The notes under the pieces were generated by a model. The model worked only from the letters and a program-made list of their open reading frames with translations. It did no database searches and was not told the DNA's origin. From contig NZ_QDDR01000002.1 in assembly GCF_003075525.1 (NCBI RefSeq), positions 496,001 through 560,000 on the forward strand: a stretch of DNA of 64,000 nt, given 5' to 3'. Positions 53,149 to 62,682 of the stretch are shown one piece after another (positions within the stretch are counted from its first letter, which is position 1; every line of letters starts with the position of its first letter). The DNA is from Pararhodobacter aggregans. Lineage in GTDB: Bacteria > Pseudomonadota > Alphaproteobacteria > Rhodobacterales > Rhodobacteraceae. Both the position numbers and the translations under genes were made by a program.

Positions 53149-54234
53149 TCAGTTCGGGATGTCGCCCGAGATGCCCTCGACATAGAAGTTCATCCCCAGC
53201 AGCGTGCCATCATCGGCGACTTCGCCCTCGGCCAGCCAGGCCGAGCCGTCCTGCCGGTTCAGCGGGCCGGTGAAGGGGTGGTAGCTGCCGTCACGGATCG
53301 ACTCGATCAGCGCGTTGGCTTCGTCCTGCACCTCGGCCGGGATGCGGTCGTTGAAGGGGGCGAAGGTCACTTCGTCCTCGGGGATGCCGCTCCAGACGTT
53401 GTCGGCGGCCCAGGTGCCGTCCAGCTTCTCCTGGATGCGCTTGACGTAATAGGGCGCCCAGTTGTCGATGATCGCGGTCAGGTGCACGTCGGGGGCAAAT
53501 TGCGTCATGTCCGAGGCCTGGCCGAAGGCCAGCGCGCCGCGCTGCTGGGCCACGCTGAGCGGCGCGGTCGAGTCGGTGTGCTGCATCAGGATGTCGCAGC
53601 CCTGCTCGATCAGCGCCTCGGCGGCGGCGGCTTCCTGCGCCGGGTCGAACCAGGAATAGGCCCAGACGACGCTCAGCGTGATGTCGGGATTCACCTTCTT
53701 GGCGTGGATATAGGCGGCGTTGATGCCCATGATGACTTCGGGGATCGGGAACGAGGCGATGTAGCCGATCTTGTTGGTCTGGGTCATGCGCCCGGCGATG
53801 GTGCCGATGACCGCGCGGCCCTCGTAGAAGCGCGCGTTGTAGAGCGAGACGTTCGGCGCTTCCTGCAGGTAGCCGGTCGCGTGTTCGAAGGCGATGTTCG
53901 GGAAGCGCTGCGCCACGGCATTGAGCGAGGGGCCATAGCCGAACGAGGTCGCGAAGATCATGTTTGCGCCCGACAGCGCCATCTGCGTCATGATCCGCTC
54001 GGCATCGGGGCCTTCGGGCACGTTGTCGACGTAGAAGGTCTCGACCGCATCGCCGAAATGCTCCTGCGCGGTCAGGCGGGCCTGGTCGTGGGCATAGGTC
54101 CAGCCGAAGTCGCCGGGCGGGCCGATATAGACGAAACCGACCTTGAGGGGCGTCTGGGCGCGCGCCTTCGAGCCCAGCGTCGCGGCCAGACCCAGCGCCG
54201 CGGCCGAGGTCGCGAGGAGTTCTCTGCGTTTCAT
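53149..54234 (-). CDS. BMP-family ABC transporter substrate-binding protein
   Basis: A 361-residue binding protein of the BmpA/PnrA family, which binds purine nucleosides or nucleobases. The N-terminal signal (MKRRELLATSAAALG, cleavage near ARAQ) has a twin-arginine look. The mature part opens with VGFVYIGPPGDFGWTYAHD, typical of the family. It is last in the operon, after xdhABC, the ATPase and both permeases. With xanthine dehydrogenase genes in the same transcript, a purine such as hypoxanthine, xanthine or a nucleoside is the likely ligand. Confidence 0.88.
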   Translation of the reverse strand: MKRRELLATSAAALGLAATLGSKARAQTPLKVGFVYIGPPGDFGWTYAHDQARLTAQEHFGDAVETFYVDNVPEGPDAERIMTQMALSGANMIFATSFGYGPSLNAVAQRFPNIAFEHATGYLQEAPNVSLYNARFYEGRAVIGTIAGRMTQTNKIGYIASFPIPEVIMGINAAYIHAKKVNPDITLSVVWAYSWFDPAQEAAAAEALIEQGCDILMQHTDSTAPLSVAQQRGALAFGQASDMTQFAPDVHLTAIIDNWAPYYVKRIQEKLDGTWAADNVWSGIPEDEVTFAPFNDRIPAEVQDEANALIESIRDGSYHPFTGPLNRQDGSAWLAEGEVADDGTLLGMNFYVEGISGDIPN

Positions 54235-54282
54235 ACTCTACTCTCCGTGTTGGCGGACGGGGACGCCCGCATAGTCAACCGC

Positions 54283-55215
54283 TTATCCGGCGGCGTGGAA
54301 GGACCGTCCCAGCGAGCCGGGGGCGGCAAGGGTTCTGCGTGTCCGATTCGAGGACATCACGACCAGCACAAGGATGGTGATGATGTAGGGGCTCATGGCA
54401 AGATACTCGACCGGAATTCGGTAGCCCGCGGCTTGCAGATTAAGCTGCAACACCATGATTCCGCCGAAAAGATAGGCACCGGCCAGCACACGCCAGGGTT
54501 TCCATGATGCAAAAACGACCAAAGCCAGGGCAATCCAGCCGGCGCCGGCGGTCATGCCCTCGGTCCATTGCGGCACCCGCACCAGGCTCAGATAGGCGCC
54601 GCCCAGCCCCGCGCAGGCGCCGCCGAACAGGATGGCGAGGATGCGCACGCGCTTGACCTTGTAGCCCAGCGCATGGGCGCTGTCGTGGTTCTCGCCCACC
54701 GCGCGCAGGACGCGCCCGCCGCGGGTGTAGTTCAGCCAGTACCAGACCGCCGCCACCAGGAAGAGCGAGACATAGACCAGGATGTCATGGCCGAAGAGGA
54801 TGCGCCCGACCACCGGCAGGTCGCTGAGAAAGCCGAAATTCAGCTTCTCGGTCCGGGGCGGGACGATGCCGACATAGCTCTGCCCCAGCAGCGCCGAGAA
54901 GCCCAGCCCGAAGAGCGTGAGCGCCAGACCCGAGGCGACCTGATTGGCCATCAAGACCTGCGTCAGCAGCGCGAAGATCAGCGACACCGCGGCGCCCGCG
55001 ACGATGGCCGCCAGCATCCCCAGGATCGGGCTGCCGGTCGTCACCGCCGCGGCGAAGCCCGAGACGGCGCCGACGATCATCATCCCCTCGACACCGAGGT
55101 TCAGGACGCCCGCCTTCTCCACCACCAGTTCGCCGATGGCCGCCAGCAGGATGGGCGTCGCCGCCACCATCAGCGAGGCGATCAGGACGACGGGATTGAT
55201 CGAACCGAAATCCAT
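54283..55215 (-). CDS. ABC transporter permease (YufQ/nucleoside type)
   Basis: A 310-residue permease of the BPD_transp_2 type with eight or more spans and the family's GVEGMMIVGAVSGF segment near residue 40. It pairs with the neighbouring permease. ATG at 55215 lies one base after the upstream stop. Confidence 0.88.
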   Translation of the reverse strand: MDFGSINPVVLIASLMVAATPILLAAIGELVVEKAGVLNLGVEGMMIVGAVSGFAAAVTTGSPILGMLAAIVAGAAVSLIFALLTQVLMANQVASGLALTLFGLGFSALLGQSYVGIVPPRTEKLNFGFLSDLPVVGRILFGHDILVYVSLFLVAAVWYWLNYTRGGRVLRAVGENHDSAHALGYKVKRVRILAILFGGACAGLGGAYLSLVRVPQWTEGMTAGAGWIALALVVFASWKPWRVLAGAYLFGGIMVLQLNLQAAGYRIPVEYLAMSPYIITILVLVVMSSNRTRRTLAAPGSLGRSFHAAG

Positions 55216-55216
55216 G

Positions 55217-56317
55217 TCAGACAGTCTCCGTGGTGGCGCGCTGCGGCAGGAACAGCCGGACGCGGTAATTCGACAGCACATCCAGCGCCAGCAGGAAGAA
55301 CAGCAGCATCCCCTGGAAGACCTGGATCGCCGCGGCGGGCAGGTTCAGCATGAACTGCGCCAGTTCGCCGCCGATATAGGTCAGCGCCAGCAACAGCCCC
55401 GCCAGCACGATCCCGATCGGATTGAGCCGCCCGAGGAAGGCCACGATGATCGCCGTGAAGCCATAGCCCGCGTTGAAGTCGATGGAGATGAGCCGTGCAG
55501 GCCCCGCCACCTCGAACATGCCGGCCATCCCGGCGAAGGCGCCCGAGATCCCCATGCACATCAAGACCAGCCGCGCGGGCGCAACCCCGGCAAAGCGCGC
55601 GGCGCGGGGTGCCTGACCGGCCAGTTGCACCTGGAAGCCCAGGATATGGCGTTGCAGCATGATATAGGTGAAAAGGACGGCGACAAAGGCCGCGACGCCC
55701 CCCCAATGCAGCCCGGTTCCGGCAAAGATCTCGTGGTTCGCGGCCGAGGCATATTGGTTGATGTTGCGCGATCCCGGGAAGCCCGCTCCCTGCGGGTTGC
55801 GCATGAAGCCGGTGGCGGCGGCGGCCAGCAGTTTCTCGGCGACATAGACCAGCAGCAGCGAGACGAGGATCTCGTTGGTGTTGAACCGGGTGCGCAGGAT
55901 GGCCGGGATCATCGCCCAGGCCCAGCCGCCCAGCGCGCCTGCCACGATCATCAGCGGGAAAACCAGCACCGATTCCGCGGGATAGAAGGCCAGCGCCACG
56001 GCCGCCGCGCAGAGCGCGCCGACGATGTATTGCCCCTCGGCGCCGATGTTCCAGATCCCGGCCCGGAAGCCGATCGACAGCCCCACGGCGATCAGGATCA
56101 GCGGCCCCGCCTTGACCAGCAGCTGCGGGCGCGAATAGGCGGCGAATTGCTCGCTGAACAGGGGATCCCAGAAGATCAGCTTGATCGCCTCGAACGGGTT
56201 CTTGCCCAGGATGGTGAACAGGATCCCACCCGCGATCATGGTCAGCAGCACCGCGACGACCGGGGTGGCGTAGTTCCACGCTTTTGACGGCGAGGGGCGT
56301 CTTTCAAGCCGCAACAT
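55217..56317 (-). CDS. ABC transporter permease (YufP/nucleoside type)
   Basis: A 366-residue permease, BPD_transp_2 type, with an extra N-terminal span, the IWNIGAEGQYIVGAL segment near residue 86 and NEILVSLLL near 146. ATG at 56317 chosen for its GGGAGAG site; ATG 56338 would add seven charged residues. It overlaps the ATPase gene end by 14 bases. Confidence 0.88.
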   Translation of the reverse strand: MLRLERRPSPSKAWNYATPVVAVLLTMIAGGILFTILGKNPFEAIKLIFWDPLFSEQFAAYSRPQLLVKAGPLILIAVGLSIGFRAGIWNIGAEGQYIVGALCAAAVALAFYPAESVLVFPLMIVAGALGGWAWAMIPAILRTRFNTNEILVSLLLVYVAEKLLAAAATGFMRNPQGAGFPGSRNINQYASAANHEIFAGTGLHWGGVAAFVAVLFTYIMLQRHILGFQVQLAGQAPRAARFAGVAPARLVLMCMGISGAFAGMAGMFEVAGPARLISIDFNAGYGFTAIIVAFLGRLNPIGIVLAGLLLALTYIGGELAQFMLNLPAAAIQVFQGMLLFFLLALDVLSNYRVRLFLPQRATTETV

Positions 56318-57824
56318 CGGTCTCTCCCGTTTCCGCACCGCCCAGCATCAGGCCGATCTGGTCCATGGTCAGCCCCTGCACCGGCCGTGGCGCGCTGAGC
56401 TTTCCGCCATTAAGCGCCGCGAAATTGTCCGCAACCTCAAGGATTTCGTCGAGGTCCTGGCTGATGACGACCACCGCCGCCCCGGCCTGCGCCAGATCCA
56501 GCAGCGCCTGCCGGATCGAGGCCGCGGCCGAGGCATCGACGCCCCAGGTCGGCTGGTTCACCACCAGCACCGAGGGCCGTTGCAGGATCTCGCGGCCGAT
56601 GACGAATTTCTGCAGGTTCCCGCCCGAAAGCGCCCGCGCCGCGACCCAGGGGCCGGGGGTGCGCACGTCGAAACGCTCGATGACCTTTTCGGCGAAGCCC
56701 CGGGCCTTGCCCCAGTTGACGAAACCCCGGGTCACCAGTTTCTCGCGCCAGGCGCCGGTCAGCAGGGCGTTTTCCGTCAGGCTCATGTCAGGGGCGGCGG
56801 CATGGCCCAGCCGTTCCTCGGGGGCACACAGCAGGCCCATGGCGCGCCGCGCGTTCGGCCCGAATTGCCCGACCGGCTCGCCCGCCATCCGGACCGCCTC
56901 GGCATTGGCCCGGATCTCGCCCGAGAGCGCGCCGAGGAGTTCGTCCTGCCCGTTGCCCGCCACCCCGCCGATGCCCAGGATCTCGCCCGCCCGTACCGCC
57001 AGCGACACGCTCTTGAGCGAGGTGCCGAAGGCCGAGGGCGAGGCGACCGACAGGTCCGTGACCTGCAACAACATCTTGCCCGGCTGCGCCGCGGGGCGCG
57101 AGGGCGTGTGCAGCGTCTGGCCGACCATCATCTCGGCCAGCGACCGCGCGCTTTCCTGCCGCGGATCGGCCCGGCCCACCACCTTGCCCAGCCGGAGCAC
57201 CGTCGCATTCTCGCACAGCGAGCGGATTTCTTCGAGCTTGTGCGAAATATAGAGGATCGAGCGCCCCTCGGCCCGAAGCTGCCGCAGGGTGCGGAACAGG
57301 ATCTCCACCTCCTGAGGCGTCAGGACCGAGGTCGGCTCGTCCATGATAAGCAGCTGCGGGTTCTGCAGCAGGCAGCGGATGATCTCGACCCGCTGGCGTT
57401 CCCCGGCCGAAAGGTCACCGACCATCCGCGACGGGTCCAGCGGCAGGCCGTAATTGTTCGAGACTTCCGTGATCCGCGCCGCCAGCTCGCGGATCGGCGG
57501 CGGGTTGTCCATCCCCAGCGCCACATTCTCGGCCACGTCCATGGCGTCGAACAGGCTGAAATGCTGGAACACCATGGCGACGCCGGTGGCGCGGGCCTGC
57601 GCAGGGGCGTTCGGCGCATAGGGCTGGCCGCGCCAGAGCATCGTGCCCTCATTGGGCCGGATCAGCCCGTAGATGGCCTTGACCAGCGTGGATTTTCCGG
57701 CGCCGTTCTCGCCCAGCAGCGCGTGAACCTCGCCCTCGCCGATGTCGAAGGTGACGTCCTTGTTGGCGACGACGCCGGGATAGACCTTGGTCAGGCCCTG
57801 GATGGACAGGAGGGGTGGGGTCAA
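56304..57824 (-). CDS. ABC transporter double ATPase (YufO/nucleoside type)
   Basis: A 506-residue protein with two ABC cassettes. The first has Walker A GENGAGKST near residue 37, LSAGERQR and LLIMDEPTSVL. The second is degenerate, as usual for this family (GVAGNGQDEL in place of Walker A, LSGGNLQK). It starts with TTG at 57824 overlapping the xdhC stop and preceded by GAGAGG. It drives purine or nucleoside uptake with the two permeases and BMP protein downstream. Confidence 0.88.
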   Translation of the reverse strand: MTPPLLSIQGLTKVYPGVVANKDVTFDIGEGEVHALLGENGAGKSTLVKAIYGLIRPNEGTMLWRGQPYAPNAPAQARATGVAMVFQHFSLFDAMDVAENVALGMDNPPPIRELAARITEVSNNYGLPLDPSRMVGDLSAGERQRVEIIRCLLQNPQLLIMDEPTSVLTPQEVEILFRTLRQLRAEGRSILYISHKLEEIRSLCENATVLRLGKVVGRADPRQESARSLAEMMVGQTLHTPSRPAAQPGKMLLQVTDLSVASPSAFGTSLKSVSLAVRAGEILGIGGVAGNGQDELLGALSGEIRANAEAVRMAGEPVGQFGPNARRAMGLLCAPEERLGHAAAPDMSLTENALLTGAWREKLVTRGFVNWGKARGFAEKVIERFDVRTPGPWVAARALSGGNLQKFVIGREILQRPSVLVVNQPTWGVDASAAASIRQALLDLAQAGAAVVVISQDLDEILEVADNFAALNGGKLSAPRPVQGLTMDQIGLMLGGAETGETDVAA

Positions 57825-58765
57825 CGGACGGCCTCTCTGGCTGGGGCAAGGGCGGGCCGGGCAAGCAGCTCGGCGGCGACGGAAATGGCGATGGCCTGCG
57901 GATGCTTGCCCAGGGCGGGATCGCCGATCGGGCAGCGGATGCGGGCGATATCCTGCGGCGCGTGACCCAGTGCCCTGAGGCGGCTCTGGAACCGCGCCCA
58001 TTTCGAGGCGCTGCCGATCAGGCCGCAGGCGCCGAAGCCATGGGCGAGGATCCGGTGGCAGAGGTCCAGATCCAGCGCATGGCTGAAGGTCAGGATCAGG
58101 TGTTCGGCGGTCGCGGGCGCCTCGGCCACCAGCGCCGCGGGGTTCGCCGCGATGCGGGGGGTGACGCCGTCGGGGATGGTTTCGGGAAAGCGGGCGCGGT
58201 CGGTGTCGAGCCAGGTCAGGGCGAGGCCGGACAGGGGTGTCAGCGTATGCACCAGCGCCCGCCCGACATGGCCCGCACCCCAGATCCACAGGTCACGGGG
58301 CCTCGGCGCCACCGGTTCCGACAGCCAGCCCTGCAGGTAGCGCGTCACCGCAACGCCCTCGCCCCGCGCGATTTTCTCGGCCCGGCGCAGGGCGAGCGGG
58401 GGCTCCCCGGCAGCGTCCCGGGCGAGGGGGCGGGAATGGAGGCCGGTTTCGGGAATCGTGGTTAACGCGCTGGCGTCGAAGACCTCGAACCCCAGCGTCA
58501 CCGCGCCGCCGCAGCATTGGCCCAGCGCCGGGCCCAGGGCGATCTTCTGGGTCTTTGCCGCCGCGCCCGGCAGCATCCGCCGCGCCTCGGCCGCGGCCTC
58601 GTATTCCAGCGCGCCGCCGCCGATCGTCCCCTCCTGGCCCCCGGCCCAGACCAACATCGCGGTTCCCGCCTCGCGGGGCGACGAGCCCTGATGCGCGCAG
58701 ATCACCACCCGGGTGACCACGCCATGGGCCGCGACGGCACGGACAAGGGCGGCCCGGTCAAACAT
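57821..58765 (-). CDS. xdhC: Xanthine dehydrogenase accessory protein XdhC
   Basis: A 314-residue molybdenum-cofactor chaperone that delivers sulfurated Moco to XdhB. QGSSPREAGTAMLV near residue 27, GQCCGGAVTL near 84 and the Rossmann-type IWGAGHVGRALV in the C-terminal domain are characteristic. Its ATG overlaps the xdhB stop by eight bases. Confidence 0.93.
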   Translation of the reverse strand: MFDRAALVRAVAAHGVVTRVVICAHQGSSPREAGTAMLVWAGGQEGTIGGGALEYEAAAEARRMLPGAAAKTQKIALGPALGQCCGGAVTLGFEVFDASALTTIPETGLHSRPLARDAAGEPPLALRRAEKIARGEGVAVTRYLQGWLSEPVAPRPRDLWIWGAGHVGRALVHTLTPLSGLALTWLDTDRARFPETIPDGVTPRIAANPAALVAEAPATAEHLILTFSHALDLDLCHRILAHGFGACGLIGSASKWARFQSRLRALGHAPQDIARIRCPIGDPALGKHPQAIAISVAAELLARPALAPAREAVR

Positions 58766-61121
58766 AGCCGCCCCGCTGCCGCCGGACCGCGCCGAGGATC
58801 CGCTCGGCCGTGGCGGGGGCGTCGAGATTGACGTAGGTCGAGCCATCGCCGCAGGCCGCCACCGCATCGCTGAGCGCCATCAGCACGGCGATCCCGTGCA
58901 TGAAGGGCGGCTCGCCCACGGCCTTGGATTTGTGGATCGTGTCCTCGGGGTTGGCGCCGACCCAGAGATCGACATTGAAGACGCGCGGCCGGTCGCCGCA
59001 GGCCGGGATCTTGTAGGTGCTGGGCGCGTGGGTGCGCAGGCGGCCCTTGTCGTCCCAGACTAATTCTTCAGTGGTCAACCATCCGGCGCCCTGCACGAAG
59101 CCGCCCTCGACCTGGCCCTTGTCCAGCGCGGGGTTGAGGCTGGTGCCCGCGTCATGCAGGATATCGACGCGCAGGATCCGGTTTTCGCCGGTCAGCGTGT
59201 CGATGACCACCTCGGCGCAGGCCGCGCCATAGGCGAAGTAGAAGAACGGCCGCCCGTCCCCGGCGATGCGGTCCCAGGCCAGTTTCGGCGTGGCGTAATA
59301 GCCGGTTGAGGACAGGCTGACGCGGGCGGTATAGGCCGACATCGCGGCTTCCGCGAAGCTCATGTCGACGGTGCCGACGCTGACCCGGCCTTCGGCGAAG
59401 CTCACCTTGTCGGCGGTGGTCTTATGGCGTTCGGCCAGATGTCCGGCGATCCTGTCGCGGATCGTGTCGCAGGCGGCCTTGACCGCCATCCCGTTGAGAT
59501 CGCTGCCGGAAGACGCCGCCGTGGCCGAGGTGTTCGGCACTTTCGCGGTATCGGTCGCGGTGATCTTCACCGCCTCGACCGGCACACCGAAGGCCGAGGC
59601 CGCGACTTGCGCCACCTTCTGGAACAGGCCCTGACCCATCTCGGTCCCGCCGTGGTTCAGATGGATCGAGCCGTCGTGATAGACATGGACCAGCGCCCCC
59701 GCCTGGTTGAGATGGGTCAGCGTGAAGCTGATCCCGAACTTCACCGGCGTCAGCGCGATTCCCTTTTTCAGCACCGGATTGGCCGCGTTCCAGTCGGCAA
59801 TCTTTGCCTTCCGGGCTGCGTAATCGGCGGATTTCTCCAATTGTGCGACCAGCTCATGCAGGATGAAATCCTCGACCTCCTGCCCATAGGGGGTGGTCTG
59901 GACGCCGGGCGCCGCGGCGGTCTTCGGCGAATGTTCAGCGCTGAACCGCTTGCCGGTGCCGGGACCTGCCTTGGCCGGCGTGCTGGCGCGGTAGAAATTC
60001 GCCTTGCGGATCTCCAGCGGGTCCTTGCCAAGAACACTGGCGACGTGATCCATCACCCGCTCGATCCCCAGCATGCCTTGTGGTCCGCCGAAACCGCGGT
60101 AAGCGGTGGCCGAGCACATGTTGGTGCGCAGGCGATGGCTTTCGATGCGGATATTCGGCAGCCAATAGGCGTTGTCGGCGTGCAGCATGGCGCGGTCGGC
60201 GACCGGCAGGGTCAGGTCCATCGACCAGCCCGCCCGCGTGTAATGGGTGAAATCGACCGCCAGCAGCCGTCCCTCGGCATCGATTCCGACCGTGTAGTCG
60301 ATGCGGAAATCGTGCCGCTTGCCGGTCACCACCATGTCGTCGTCGCGGTCGTAGCGCATCTTGCAGGGCTTGCCGGTCAGCCGGGCCGCCAAGGCACAGG
60401 CGACGGCCAAGTGGTTGCCCTGACTTTCTTTTCCGCCGAAGCCGCCGCCCATACGCCGGGTTTCGACCCGGACCGCATGCATCGGCAGATGCAGGGCATG
60501 GGCGACCTTGTGCTGGATCTCGGTCGGGTGCTGGGTCGAGGAGGTGACATGCATGTCGCCCCCCTCCTGCGGCTGGACCAGCGCCGCCTGGCCCTCAAGG
60601 TAGAAATGCTCCTGGCCGCCCATTTCCAGACGCCCCTCGATGACTTTCGCCGCCTTGGCGAAACCGTCAGGCAGGTTGCCGCGGGCCCAGATGCGGGGGG
60701 CGTCCTCGAAGCGGGAATCGGCGGCGAGCGCCTGCTCGACCGTCAGGGTGGCAGGCTTCTCGGCATAGGTGATCTTGCCCAGTCGCGCGGCCTTACGGGC
60801 ATTGAGATGGCTGTCGGCGATGACCAGAAAGACCGGCTGGCCGACGTAATGCACCATGCCCAGCGCCAACAGCGGCTCATCATTGTTTGAAGGTGAACAA
60901 TCGGCGTGACCAATGTCATCGCCGGTCAGGACCGCCACCACCCCGGGCGCCGCACGAACCGCCGACAGCTCCATCGACGTGATTTCGCCATGCGCGACAC
61001 TCGACAGGCCGAAGGCCAGATGCAGCGTGCCTGCGGGCGTCGGGATGTCGTCGACATAGCGCGCCTCGCCCGTCACATGCAGGGGGGCCGCGTCATGGGG
61101 GAGGGGTTTGTGGACGCTCAT
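58758..61121 (-). CDS. xdhB: Xanthine dehydrogenase molybdopterin subunit XdhB
   Basis: A 787-residue molybdenum hydroxylase subunit oxidising hypoxanthine and xanthine to urate. The Moco-binding GGGFGGKES, the substrate-binding [10 protein letters not shown] and the catalytic Glu in [11 protein letters not shown] are present. ATG 61121 overlaps the xdhA stop by four bases. Length matches Rhodobacter capsulatus XdhB. Confidence 0.94.
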   Translation of the reverse strand: MSVHKPLPHDAAPLHVTGEARYVDDIPTPAGTLHLAFGLSSVAHGEITSMELSAVRAAPGVVAVLTGDDIGHADCSPSNNDEPLLALGMVHYVGQPVFLVIADSHLNARKAARLGKITYAEKPATLTVEQALAADSRFEDAPRIWARGNLPDGFAKAAKVIEGRLEMGGQEHFYLEGQAALVQPQEGGDMHVTSSTQHPTEIQHKVAHALHLPMHAVRVETRRMGGGFGGKESQGNHLAVACALAARLTGKPCKMRYDRDDDMVVTGKRHDFRIDYTVGIDAEGRLLAVDFTHYTRAGWSMDLTLPVADRAMLHADNAYWLPNIRIESHRLRTNMCSATAYRGFGGPQGMLGIERVMDHVASVLGKDPLEIRKANFYRASTPAKAGPGTGKRFSAEHSPKTAAAPGVQTTPYGQEVEDFILHELVAQLEKSADYAARKAKIADWNAANPVLKKGIALTPVKFGISFTLTHLNQAGALVHVYHDGSIHLNHGGTEMGQGLFQKVAQVAASAFGVPVEAVKITATDTAKVPNTSATAASSGSDLNGMAVKAACDTIRDRIAGHLAERHKTTADKVSFAEGRVSVGTVDMSFAEAAMSAYTARVSLSSTGYYATPKLAWDRIAGDGRPFFYFAYGAACAEVVIDTLTGENRILRVDILHDAGTSLNPALDKGQVEGGFVQGAGWLTTEELVWDDKGRLRTHAPSTYKIPACGDRPRVFNVDLWVGANPEDTIHKSKAVGEPPFMHGIAVLMALSDAVAACGDGSTYVNLDAPATAERILGAVRRQRGGYV

Positions 61122-62482
61122 GCCGAGACCTCCAGCACATTGGTGGCAAGGCCCTGATCCTCGAGGAAATAGCGCAGGAGCAGGTTCTGCGCCGCCTCCA
61201 GCCGGTACTCGGCCGAGGCGCGCATGTCGGACATCGGCGTGAACTCCCGGGCGAAGGCGGGCAGGGCGGCGGTGATCGTGGCCTCGGTCCAGGGCTGGCC
61301 GACCAGCGCCGCCTCCACCGCTGTCGCGCGTTTCGGGATGCCCGCCATGCCGCCATAGGCGATGCGCGCCGCGCTCACCCTGCCGCCGTCGACCGTCACG
61401 TTGAAGCAGCCCAGCAGGGCCGAGATGTCCTGATCGAAGCGTTTGGAAATCTTGTAGCATTTCAGCCGGTCGGGCTGGCGGGGAATGCTGACGGCCTCAA
61501 CGAATTCGCCGGGTTCGCGGTCCTGCTTGCCATACTCCAGAAAGAATTCCTCGAGCGGCAGCGAGCGCCGCGTATCGCCCTTGCGCAGATACAGCGTCGC
61601 CCCCAGCGCGATCAGCGCGGGCGGGCTGTCGCCGATGGGCGAGCCATTGGCGATGTTGCCGCCGATGGTCGCGGCCTCGCGCACCTGCGCGGATCCGTAG
61701 CGGCGCAGCATCGCGGCAAAACCGGGGTGATGGGGGGCGACGGCGGGCAGAAGCTCGGCGATCGTGGTGACGGCGCCGATATGGATCGCGTCTTCCGTCA
61801 CCTCGATCCCGCGCATGTCCTCGACCCCGGCGAGGAAGGCCACAGGACCCAGATCCCGCAACTGCTTGGTGACCCAGAGGCCCACGTCGGTAGCCCCGGC
61901 GATGAGTCGCCCGTCGGGATGGGCCGCGTACCAGGCGGCGAGTTCGTCGGAAGAACGGGGCAGGGCCACGCCTTCCGGCGGCTCGACACTGGGGACGGCG
62001 GAGGCTTCAGCCTTCAACCACTCGGGCACCGCCTCGCGGCTGGCCGATTCGGCGGCGCGGACGATGGGCGCGTAGCCGGTGCAGCGGCAGAGGTTGCCGG
62101 CCAGATGCGTGTCGTGATCCGTGACCCCGTTCAGATGCCCGGTCGCCATCGACATGATGAAGCCGGGCGTGCAGAAGCCGCATTGCGAGCCGTGCTCGGC
62201 CACCATCGCCGCCTGCACCGGATGCTGGCCCTTCAGCCCCTCGACCGTATGCACGACCTTGCCGTGCAGCTGCGGCAGGAACAGAATGCAGGCATTGACC
62301 GCGCGCGAGCCCCGCGCGTCCGAGACCATGACGGTGCAGGCGCCGCAATCGCCCTCGTTGCAGCCTTCCTTGGTGCCCTTGAGCCCGCGATCCTCGCGCA
62401 GCCAGTCCAGCAAGGTGCGGGTCGGCGGCTGCCCCGTCACCGTGACAGCTGCGCCGTTCAGGACAAAATGGATGCCGGTCAT
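61118..62482 (-). CDS. xdhA: Xanthine dehydrogenase FAD and iron-sulfur subunit XdhA
   Basis: A 454-residue electron-transfer subunit. The N-terminal [2Fe-2S] ligands are in CNEGDCGAC near residue 40, the second cluster in CGFCTPG and CRCTGY near 100-140, and the FAD domain begins near 190 with [11 protein letters not shown] and has [13 protein letters not shown] near 277. ATG 62482 has GGGAGAG upstream. It is the first gene of the seven-gene purine operon. Confidence 0.94.
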   Translation of the reverse strand: MTGIHFVLNGAAVTVTGQPPTRTLLDWLREDRGLKGTKEGCNEGDCGACTVMVSDARGSRAVNACILFLPQLHGKVVHTVEGLKGQHPVQAAMVAEHGSQCGFCTPGFIMSMATGHLNGVTDHDTHLAGNLCRCTGYAPIVRAAESASREAVPEWLKAEASAVPSVEPPEGVALPRSSDELAAWYAAHPDGRLIAGATDVGLWVTKQLRDLGPVAFLAGVEDMRGIEVTEDAIHIGAVTTIAELLPAVAPHHPGFAAMLRRYGSAQVREAATIGGNIANGSPIGDSPPALIALGATLYLRKGDTRRSLPLEEFFLEYGKQDREPGEFVEAVSIPRQPDRLKCYKISKRFDQDISALLGCFNVTVDGGRVSAARIAYGGMAGIPKRATAVEAALVGQPWTEATITAALPAFAREFTPMSDMRASAEYRLEAAQNLLLRYFLEDQGLATNVLEVSA

Positions 62483-62553
62483 GCGTCTCTCCCGAAGGGG
62501 CTTGTCGTTCCGGTCAGGGCGGCCTAGGACGCCTCCGTGCCCCTTGTTCTTGG

Positions 62554-62639
62554 GTTCAAGTGAACATTGGCGGGGCTTTTCAGGCAAGCACAGACTTGCC
62601 GCATCCGCGAGAAGCATTTTCGCCGTTCTGTAGAAAATG
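62554..62639. promoter_or_regulatory. Cluster of inverted repeats between xdhA and dnaE
   Basis: Three inverted repeats fall in the 200-base divergent gap: GTTCA-AG-TGAAC (62554-62565), GGCAAG-N6-CTTGCC (62583-62600), and CATTTTC (62615-62621) with GAAAATG (62633-62639). Their place between divergent operons fits regulator binding; a purine-sensing repressor of xdh is a reasonable guess. Confidence 0.45.
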
Positions 62640-62682
62640 GCGTCACCCTTGCACGTCCCTGCGCGCTGGATAAGCTCTGATC

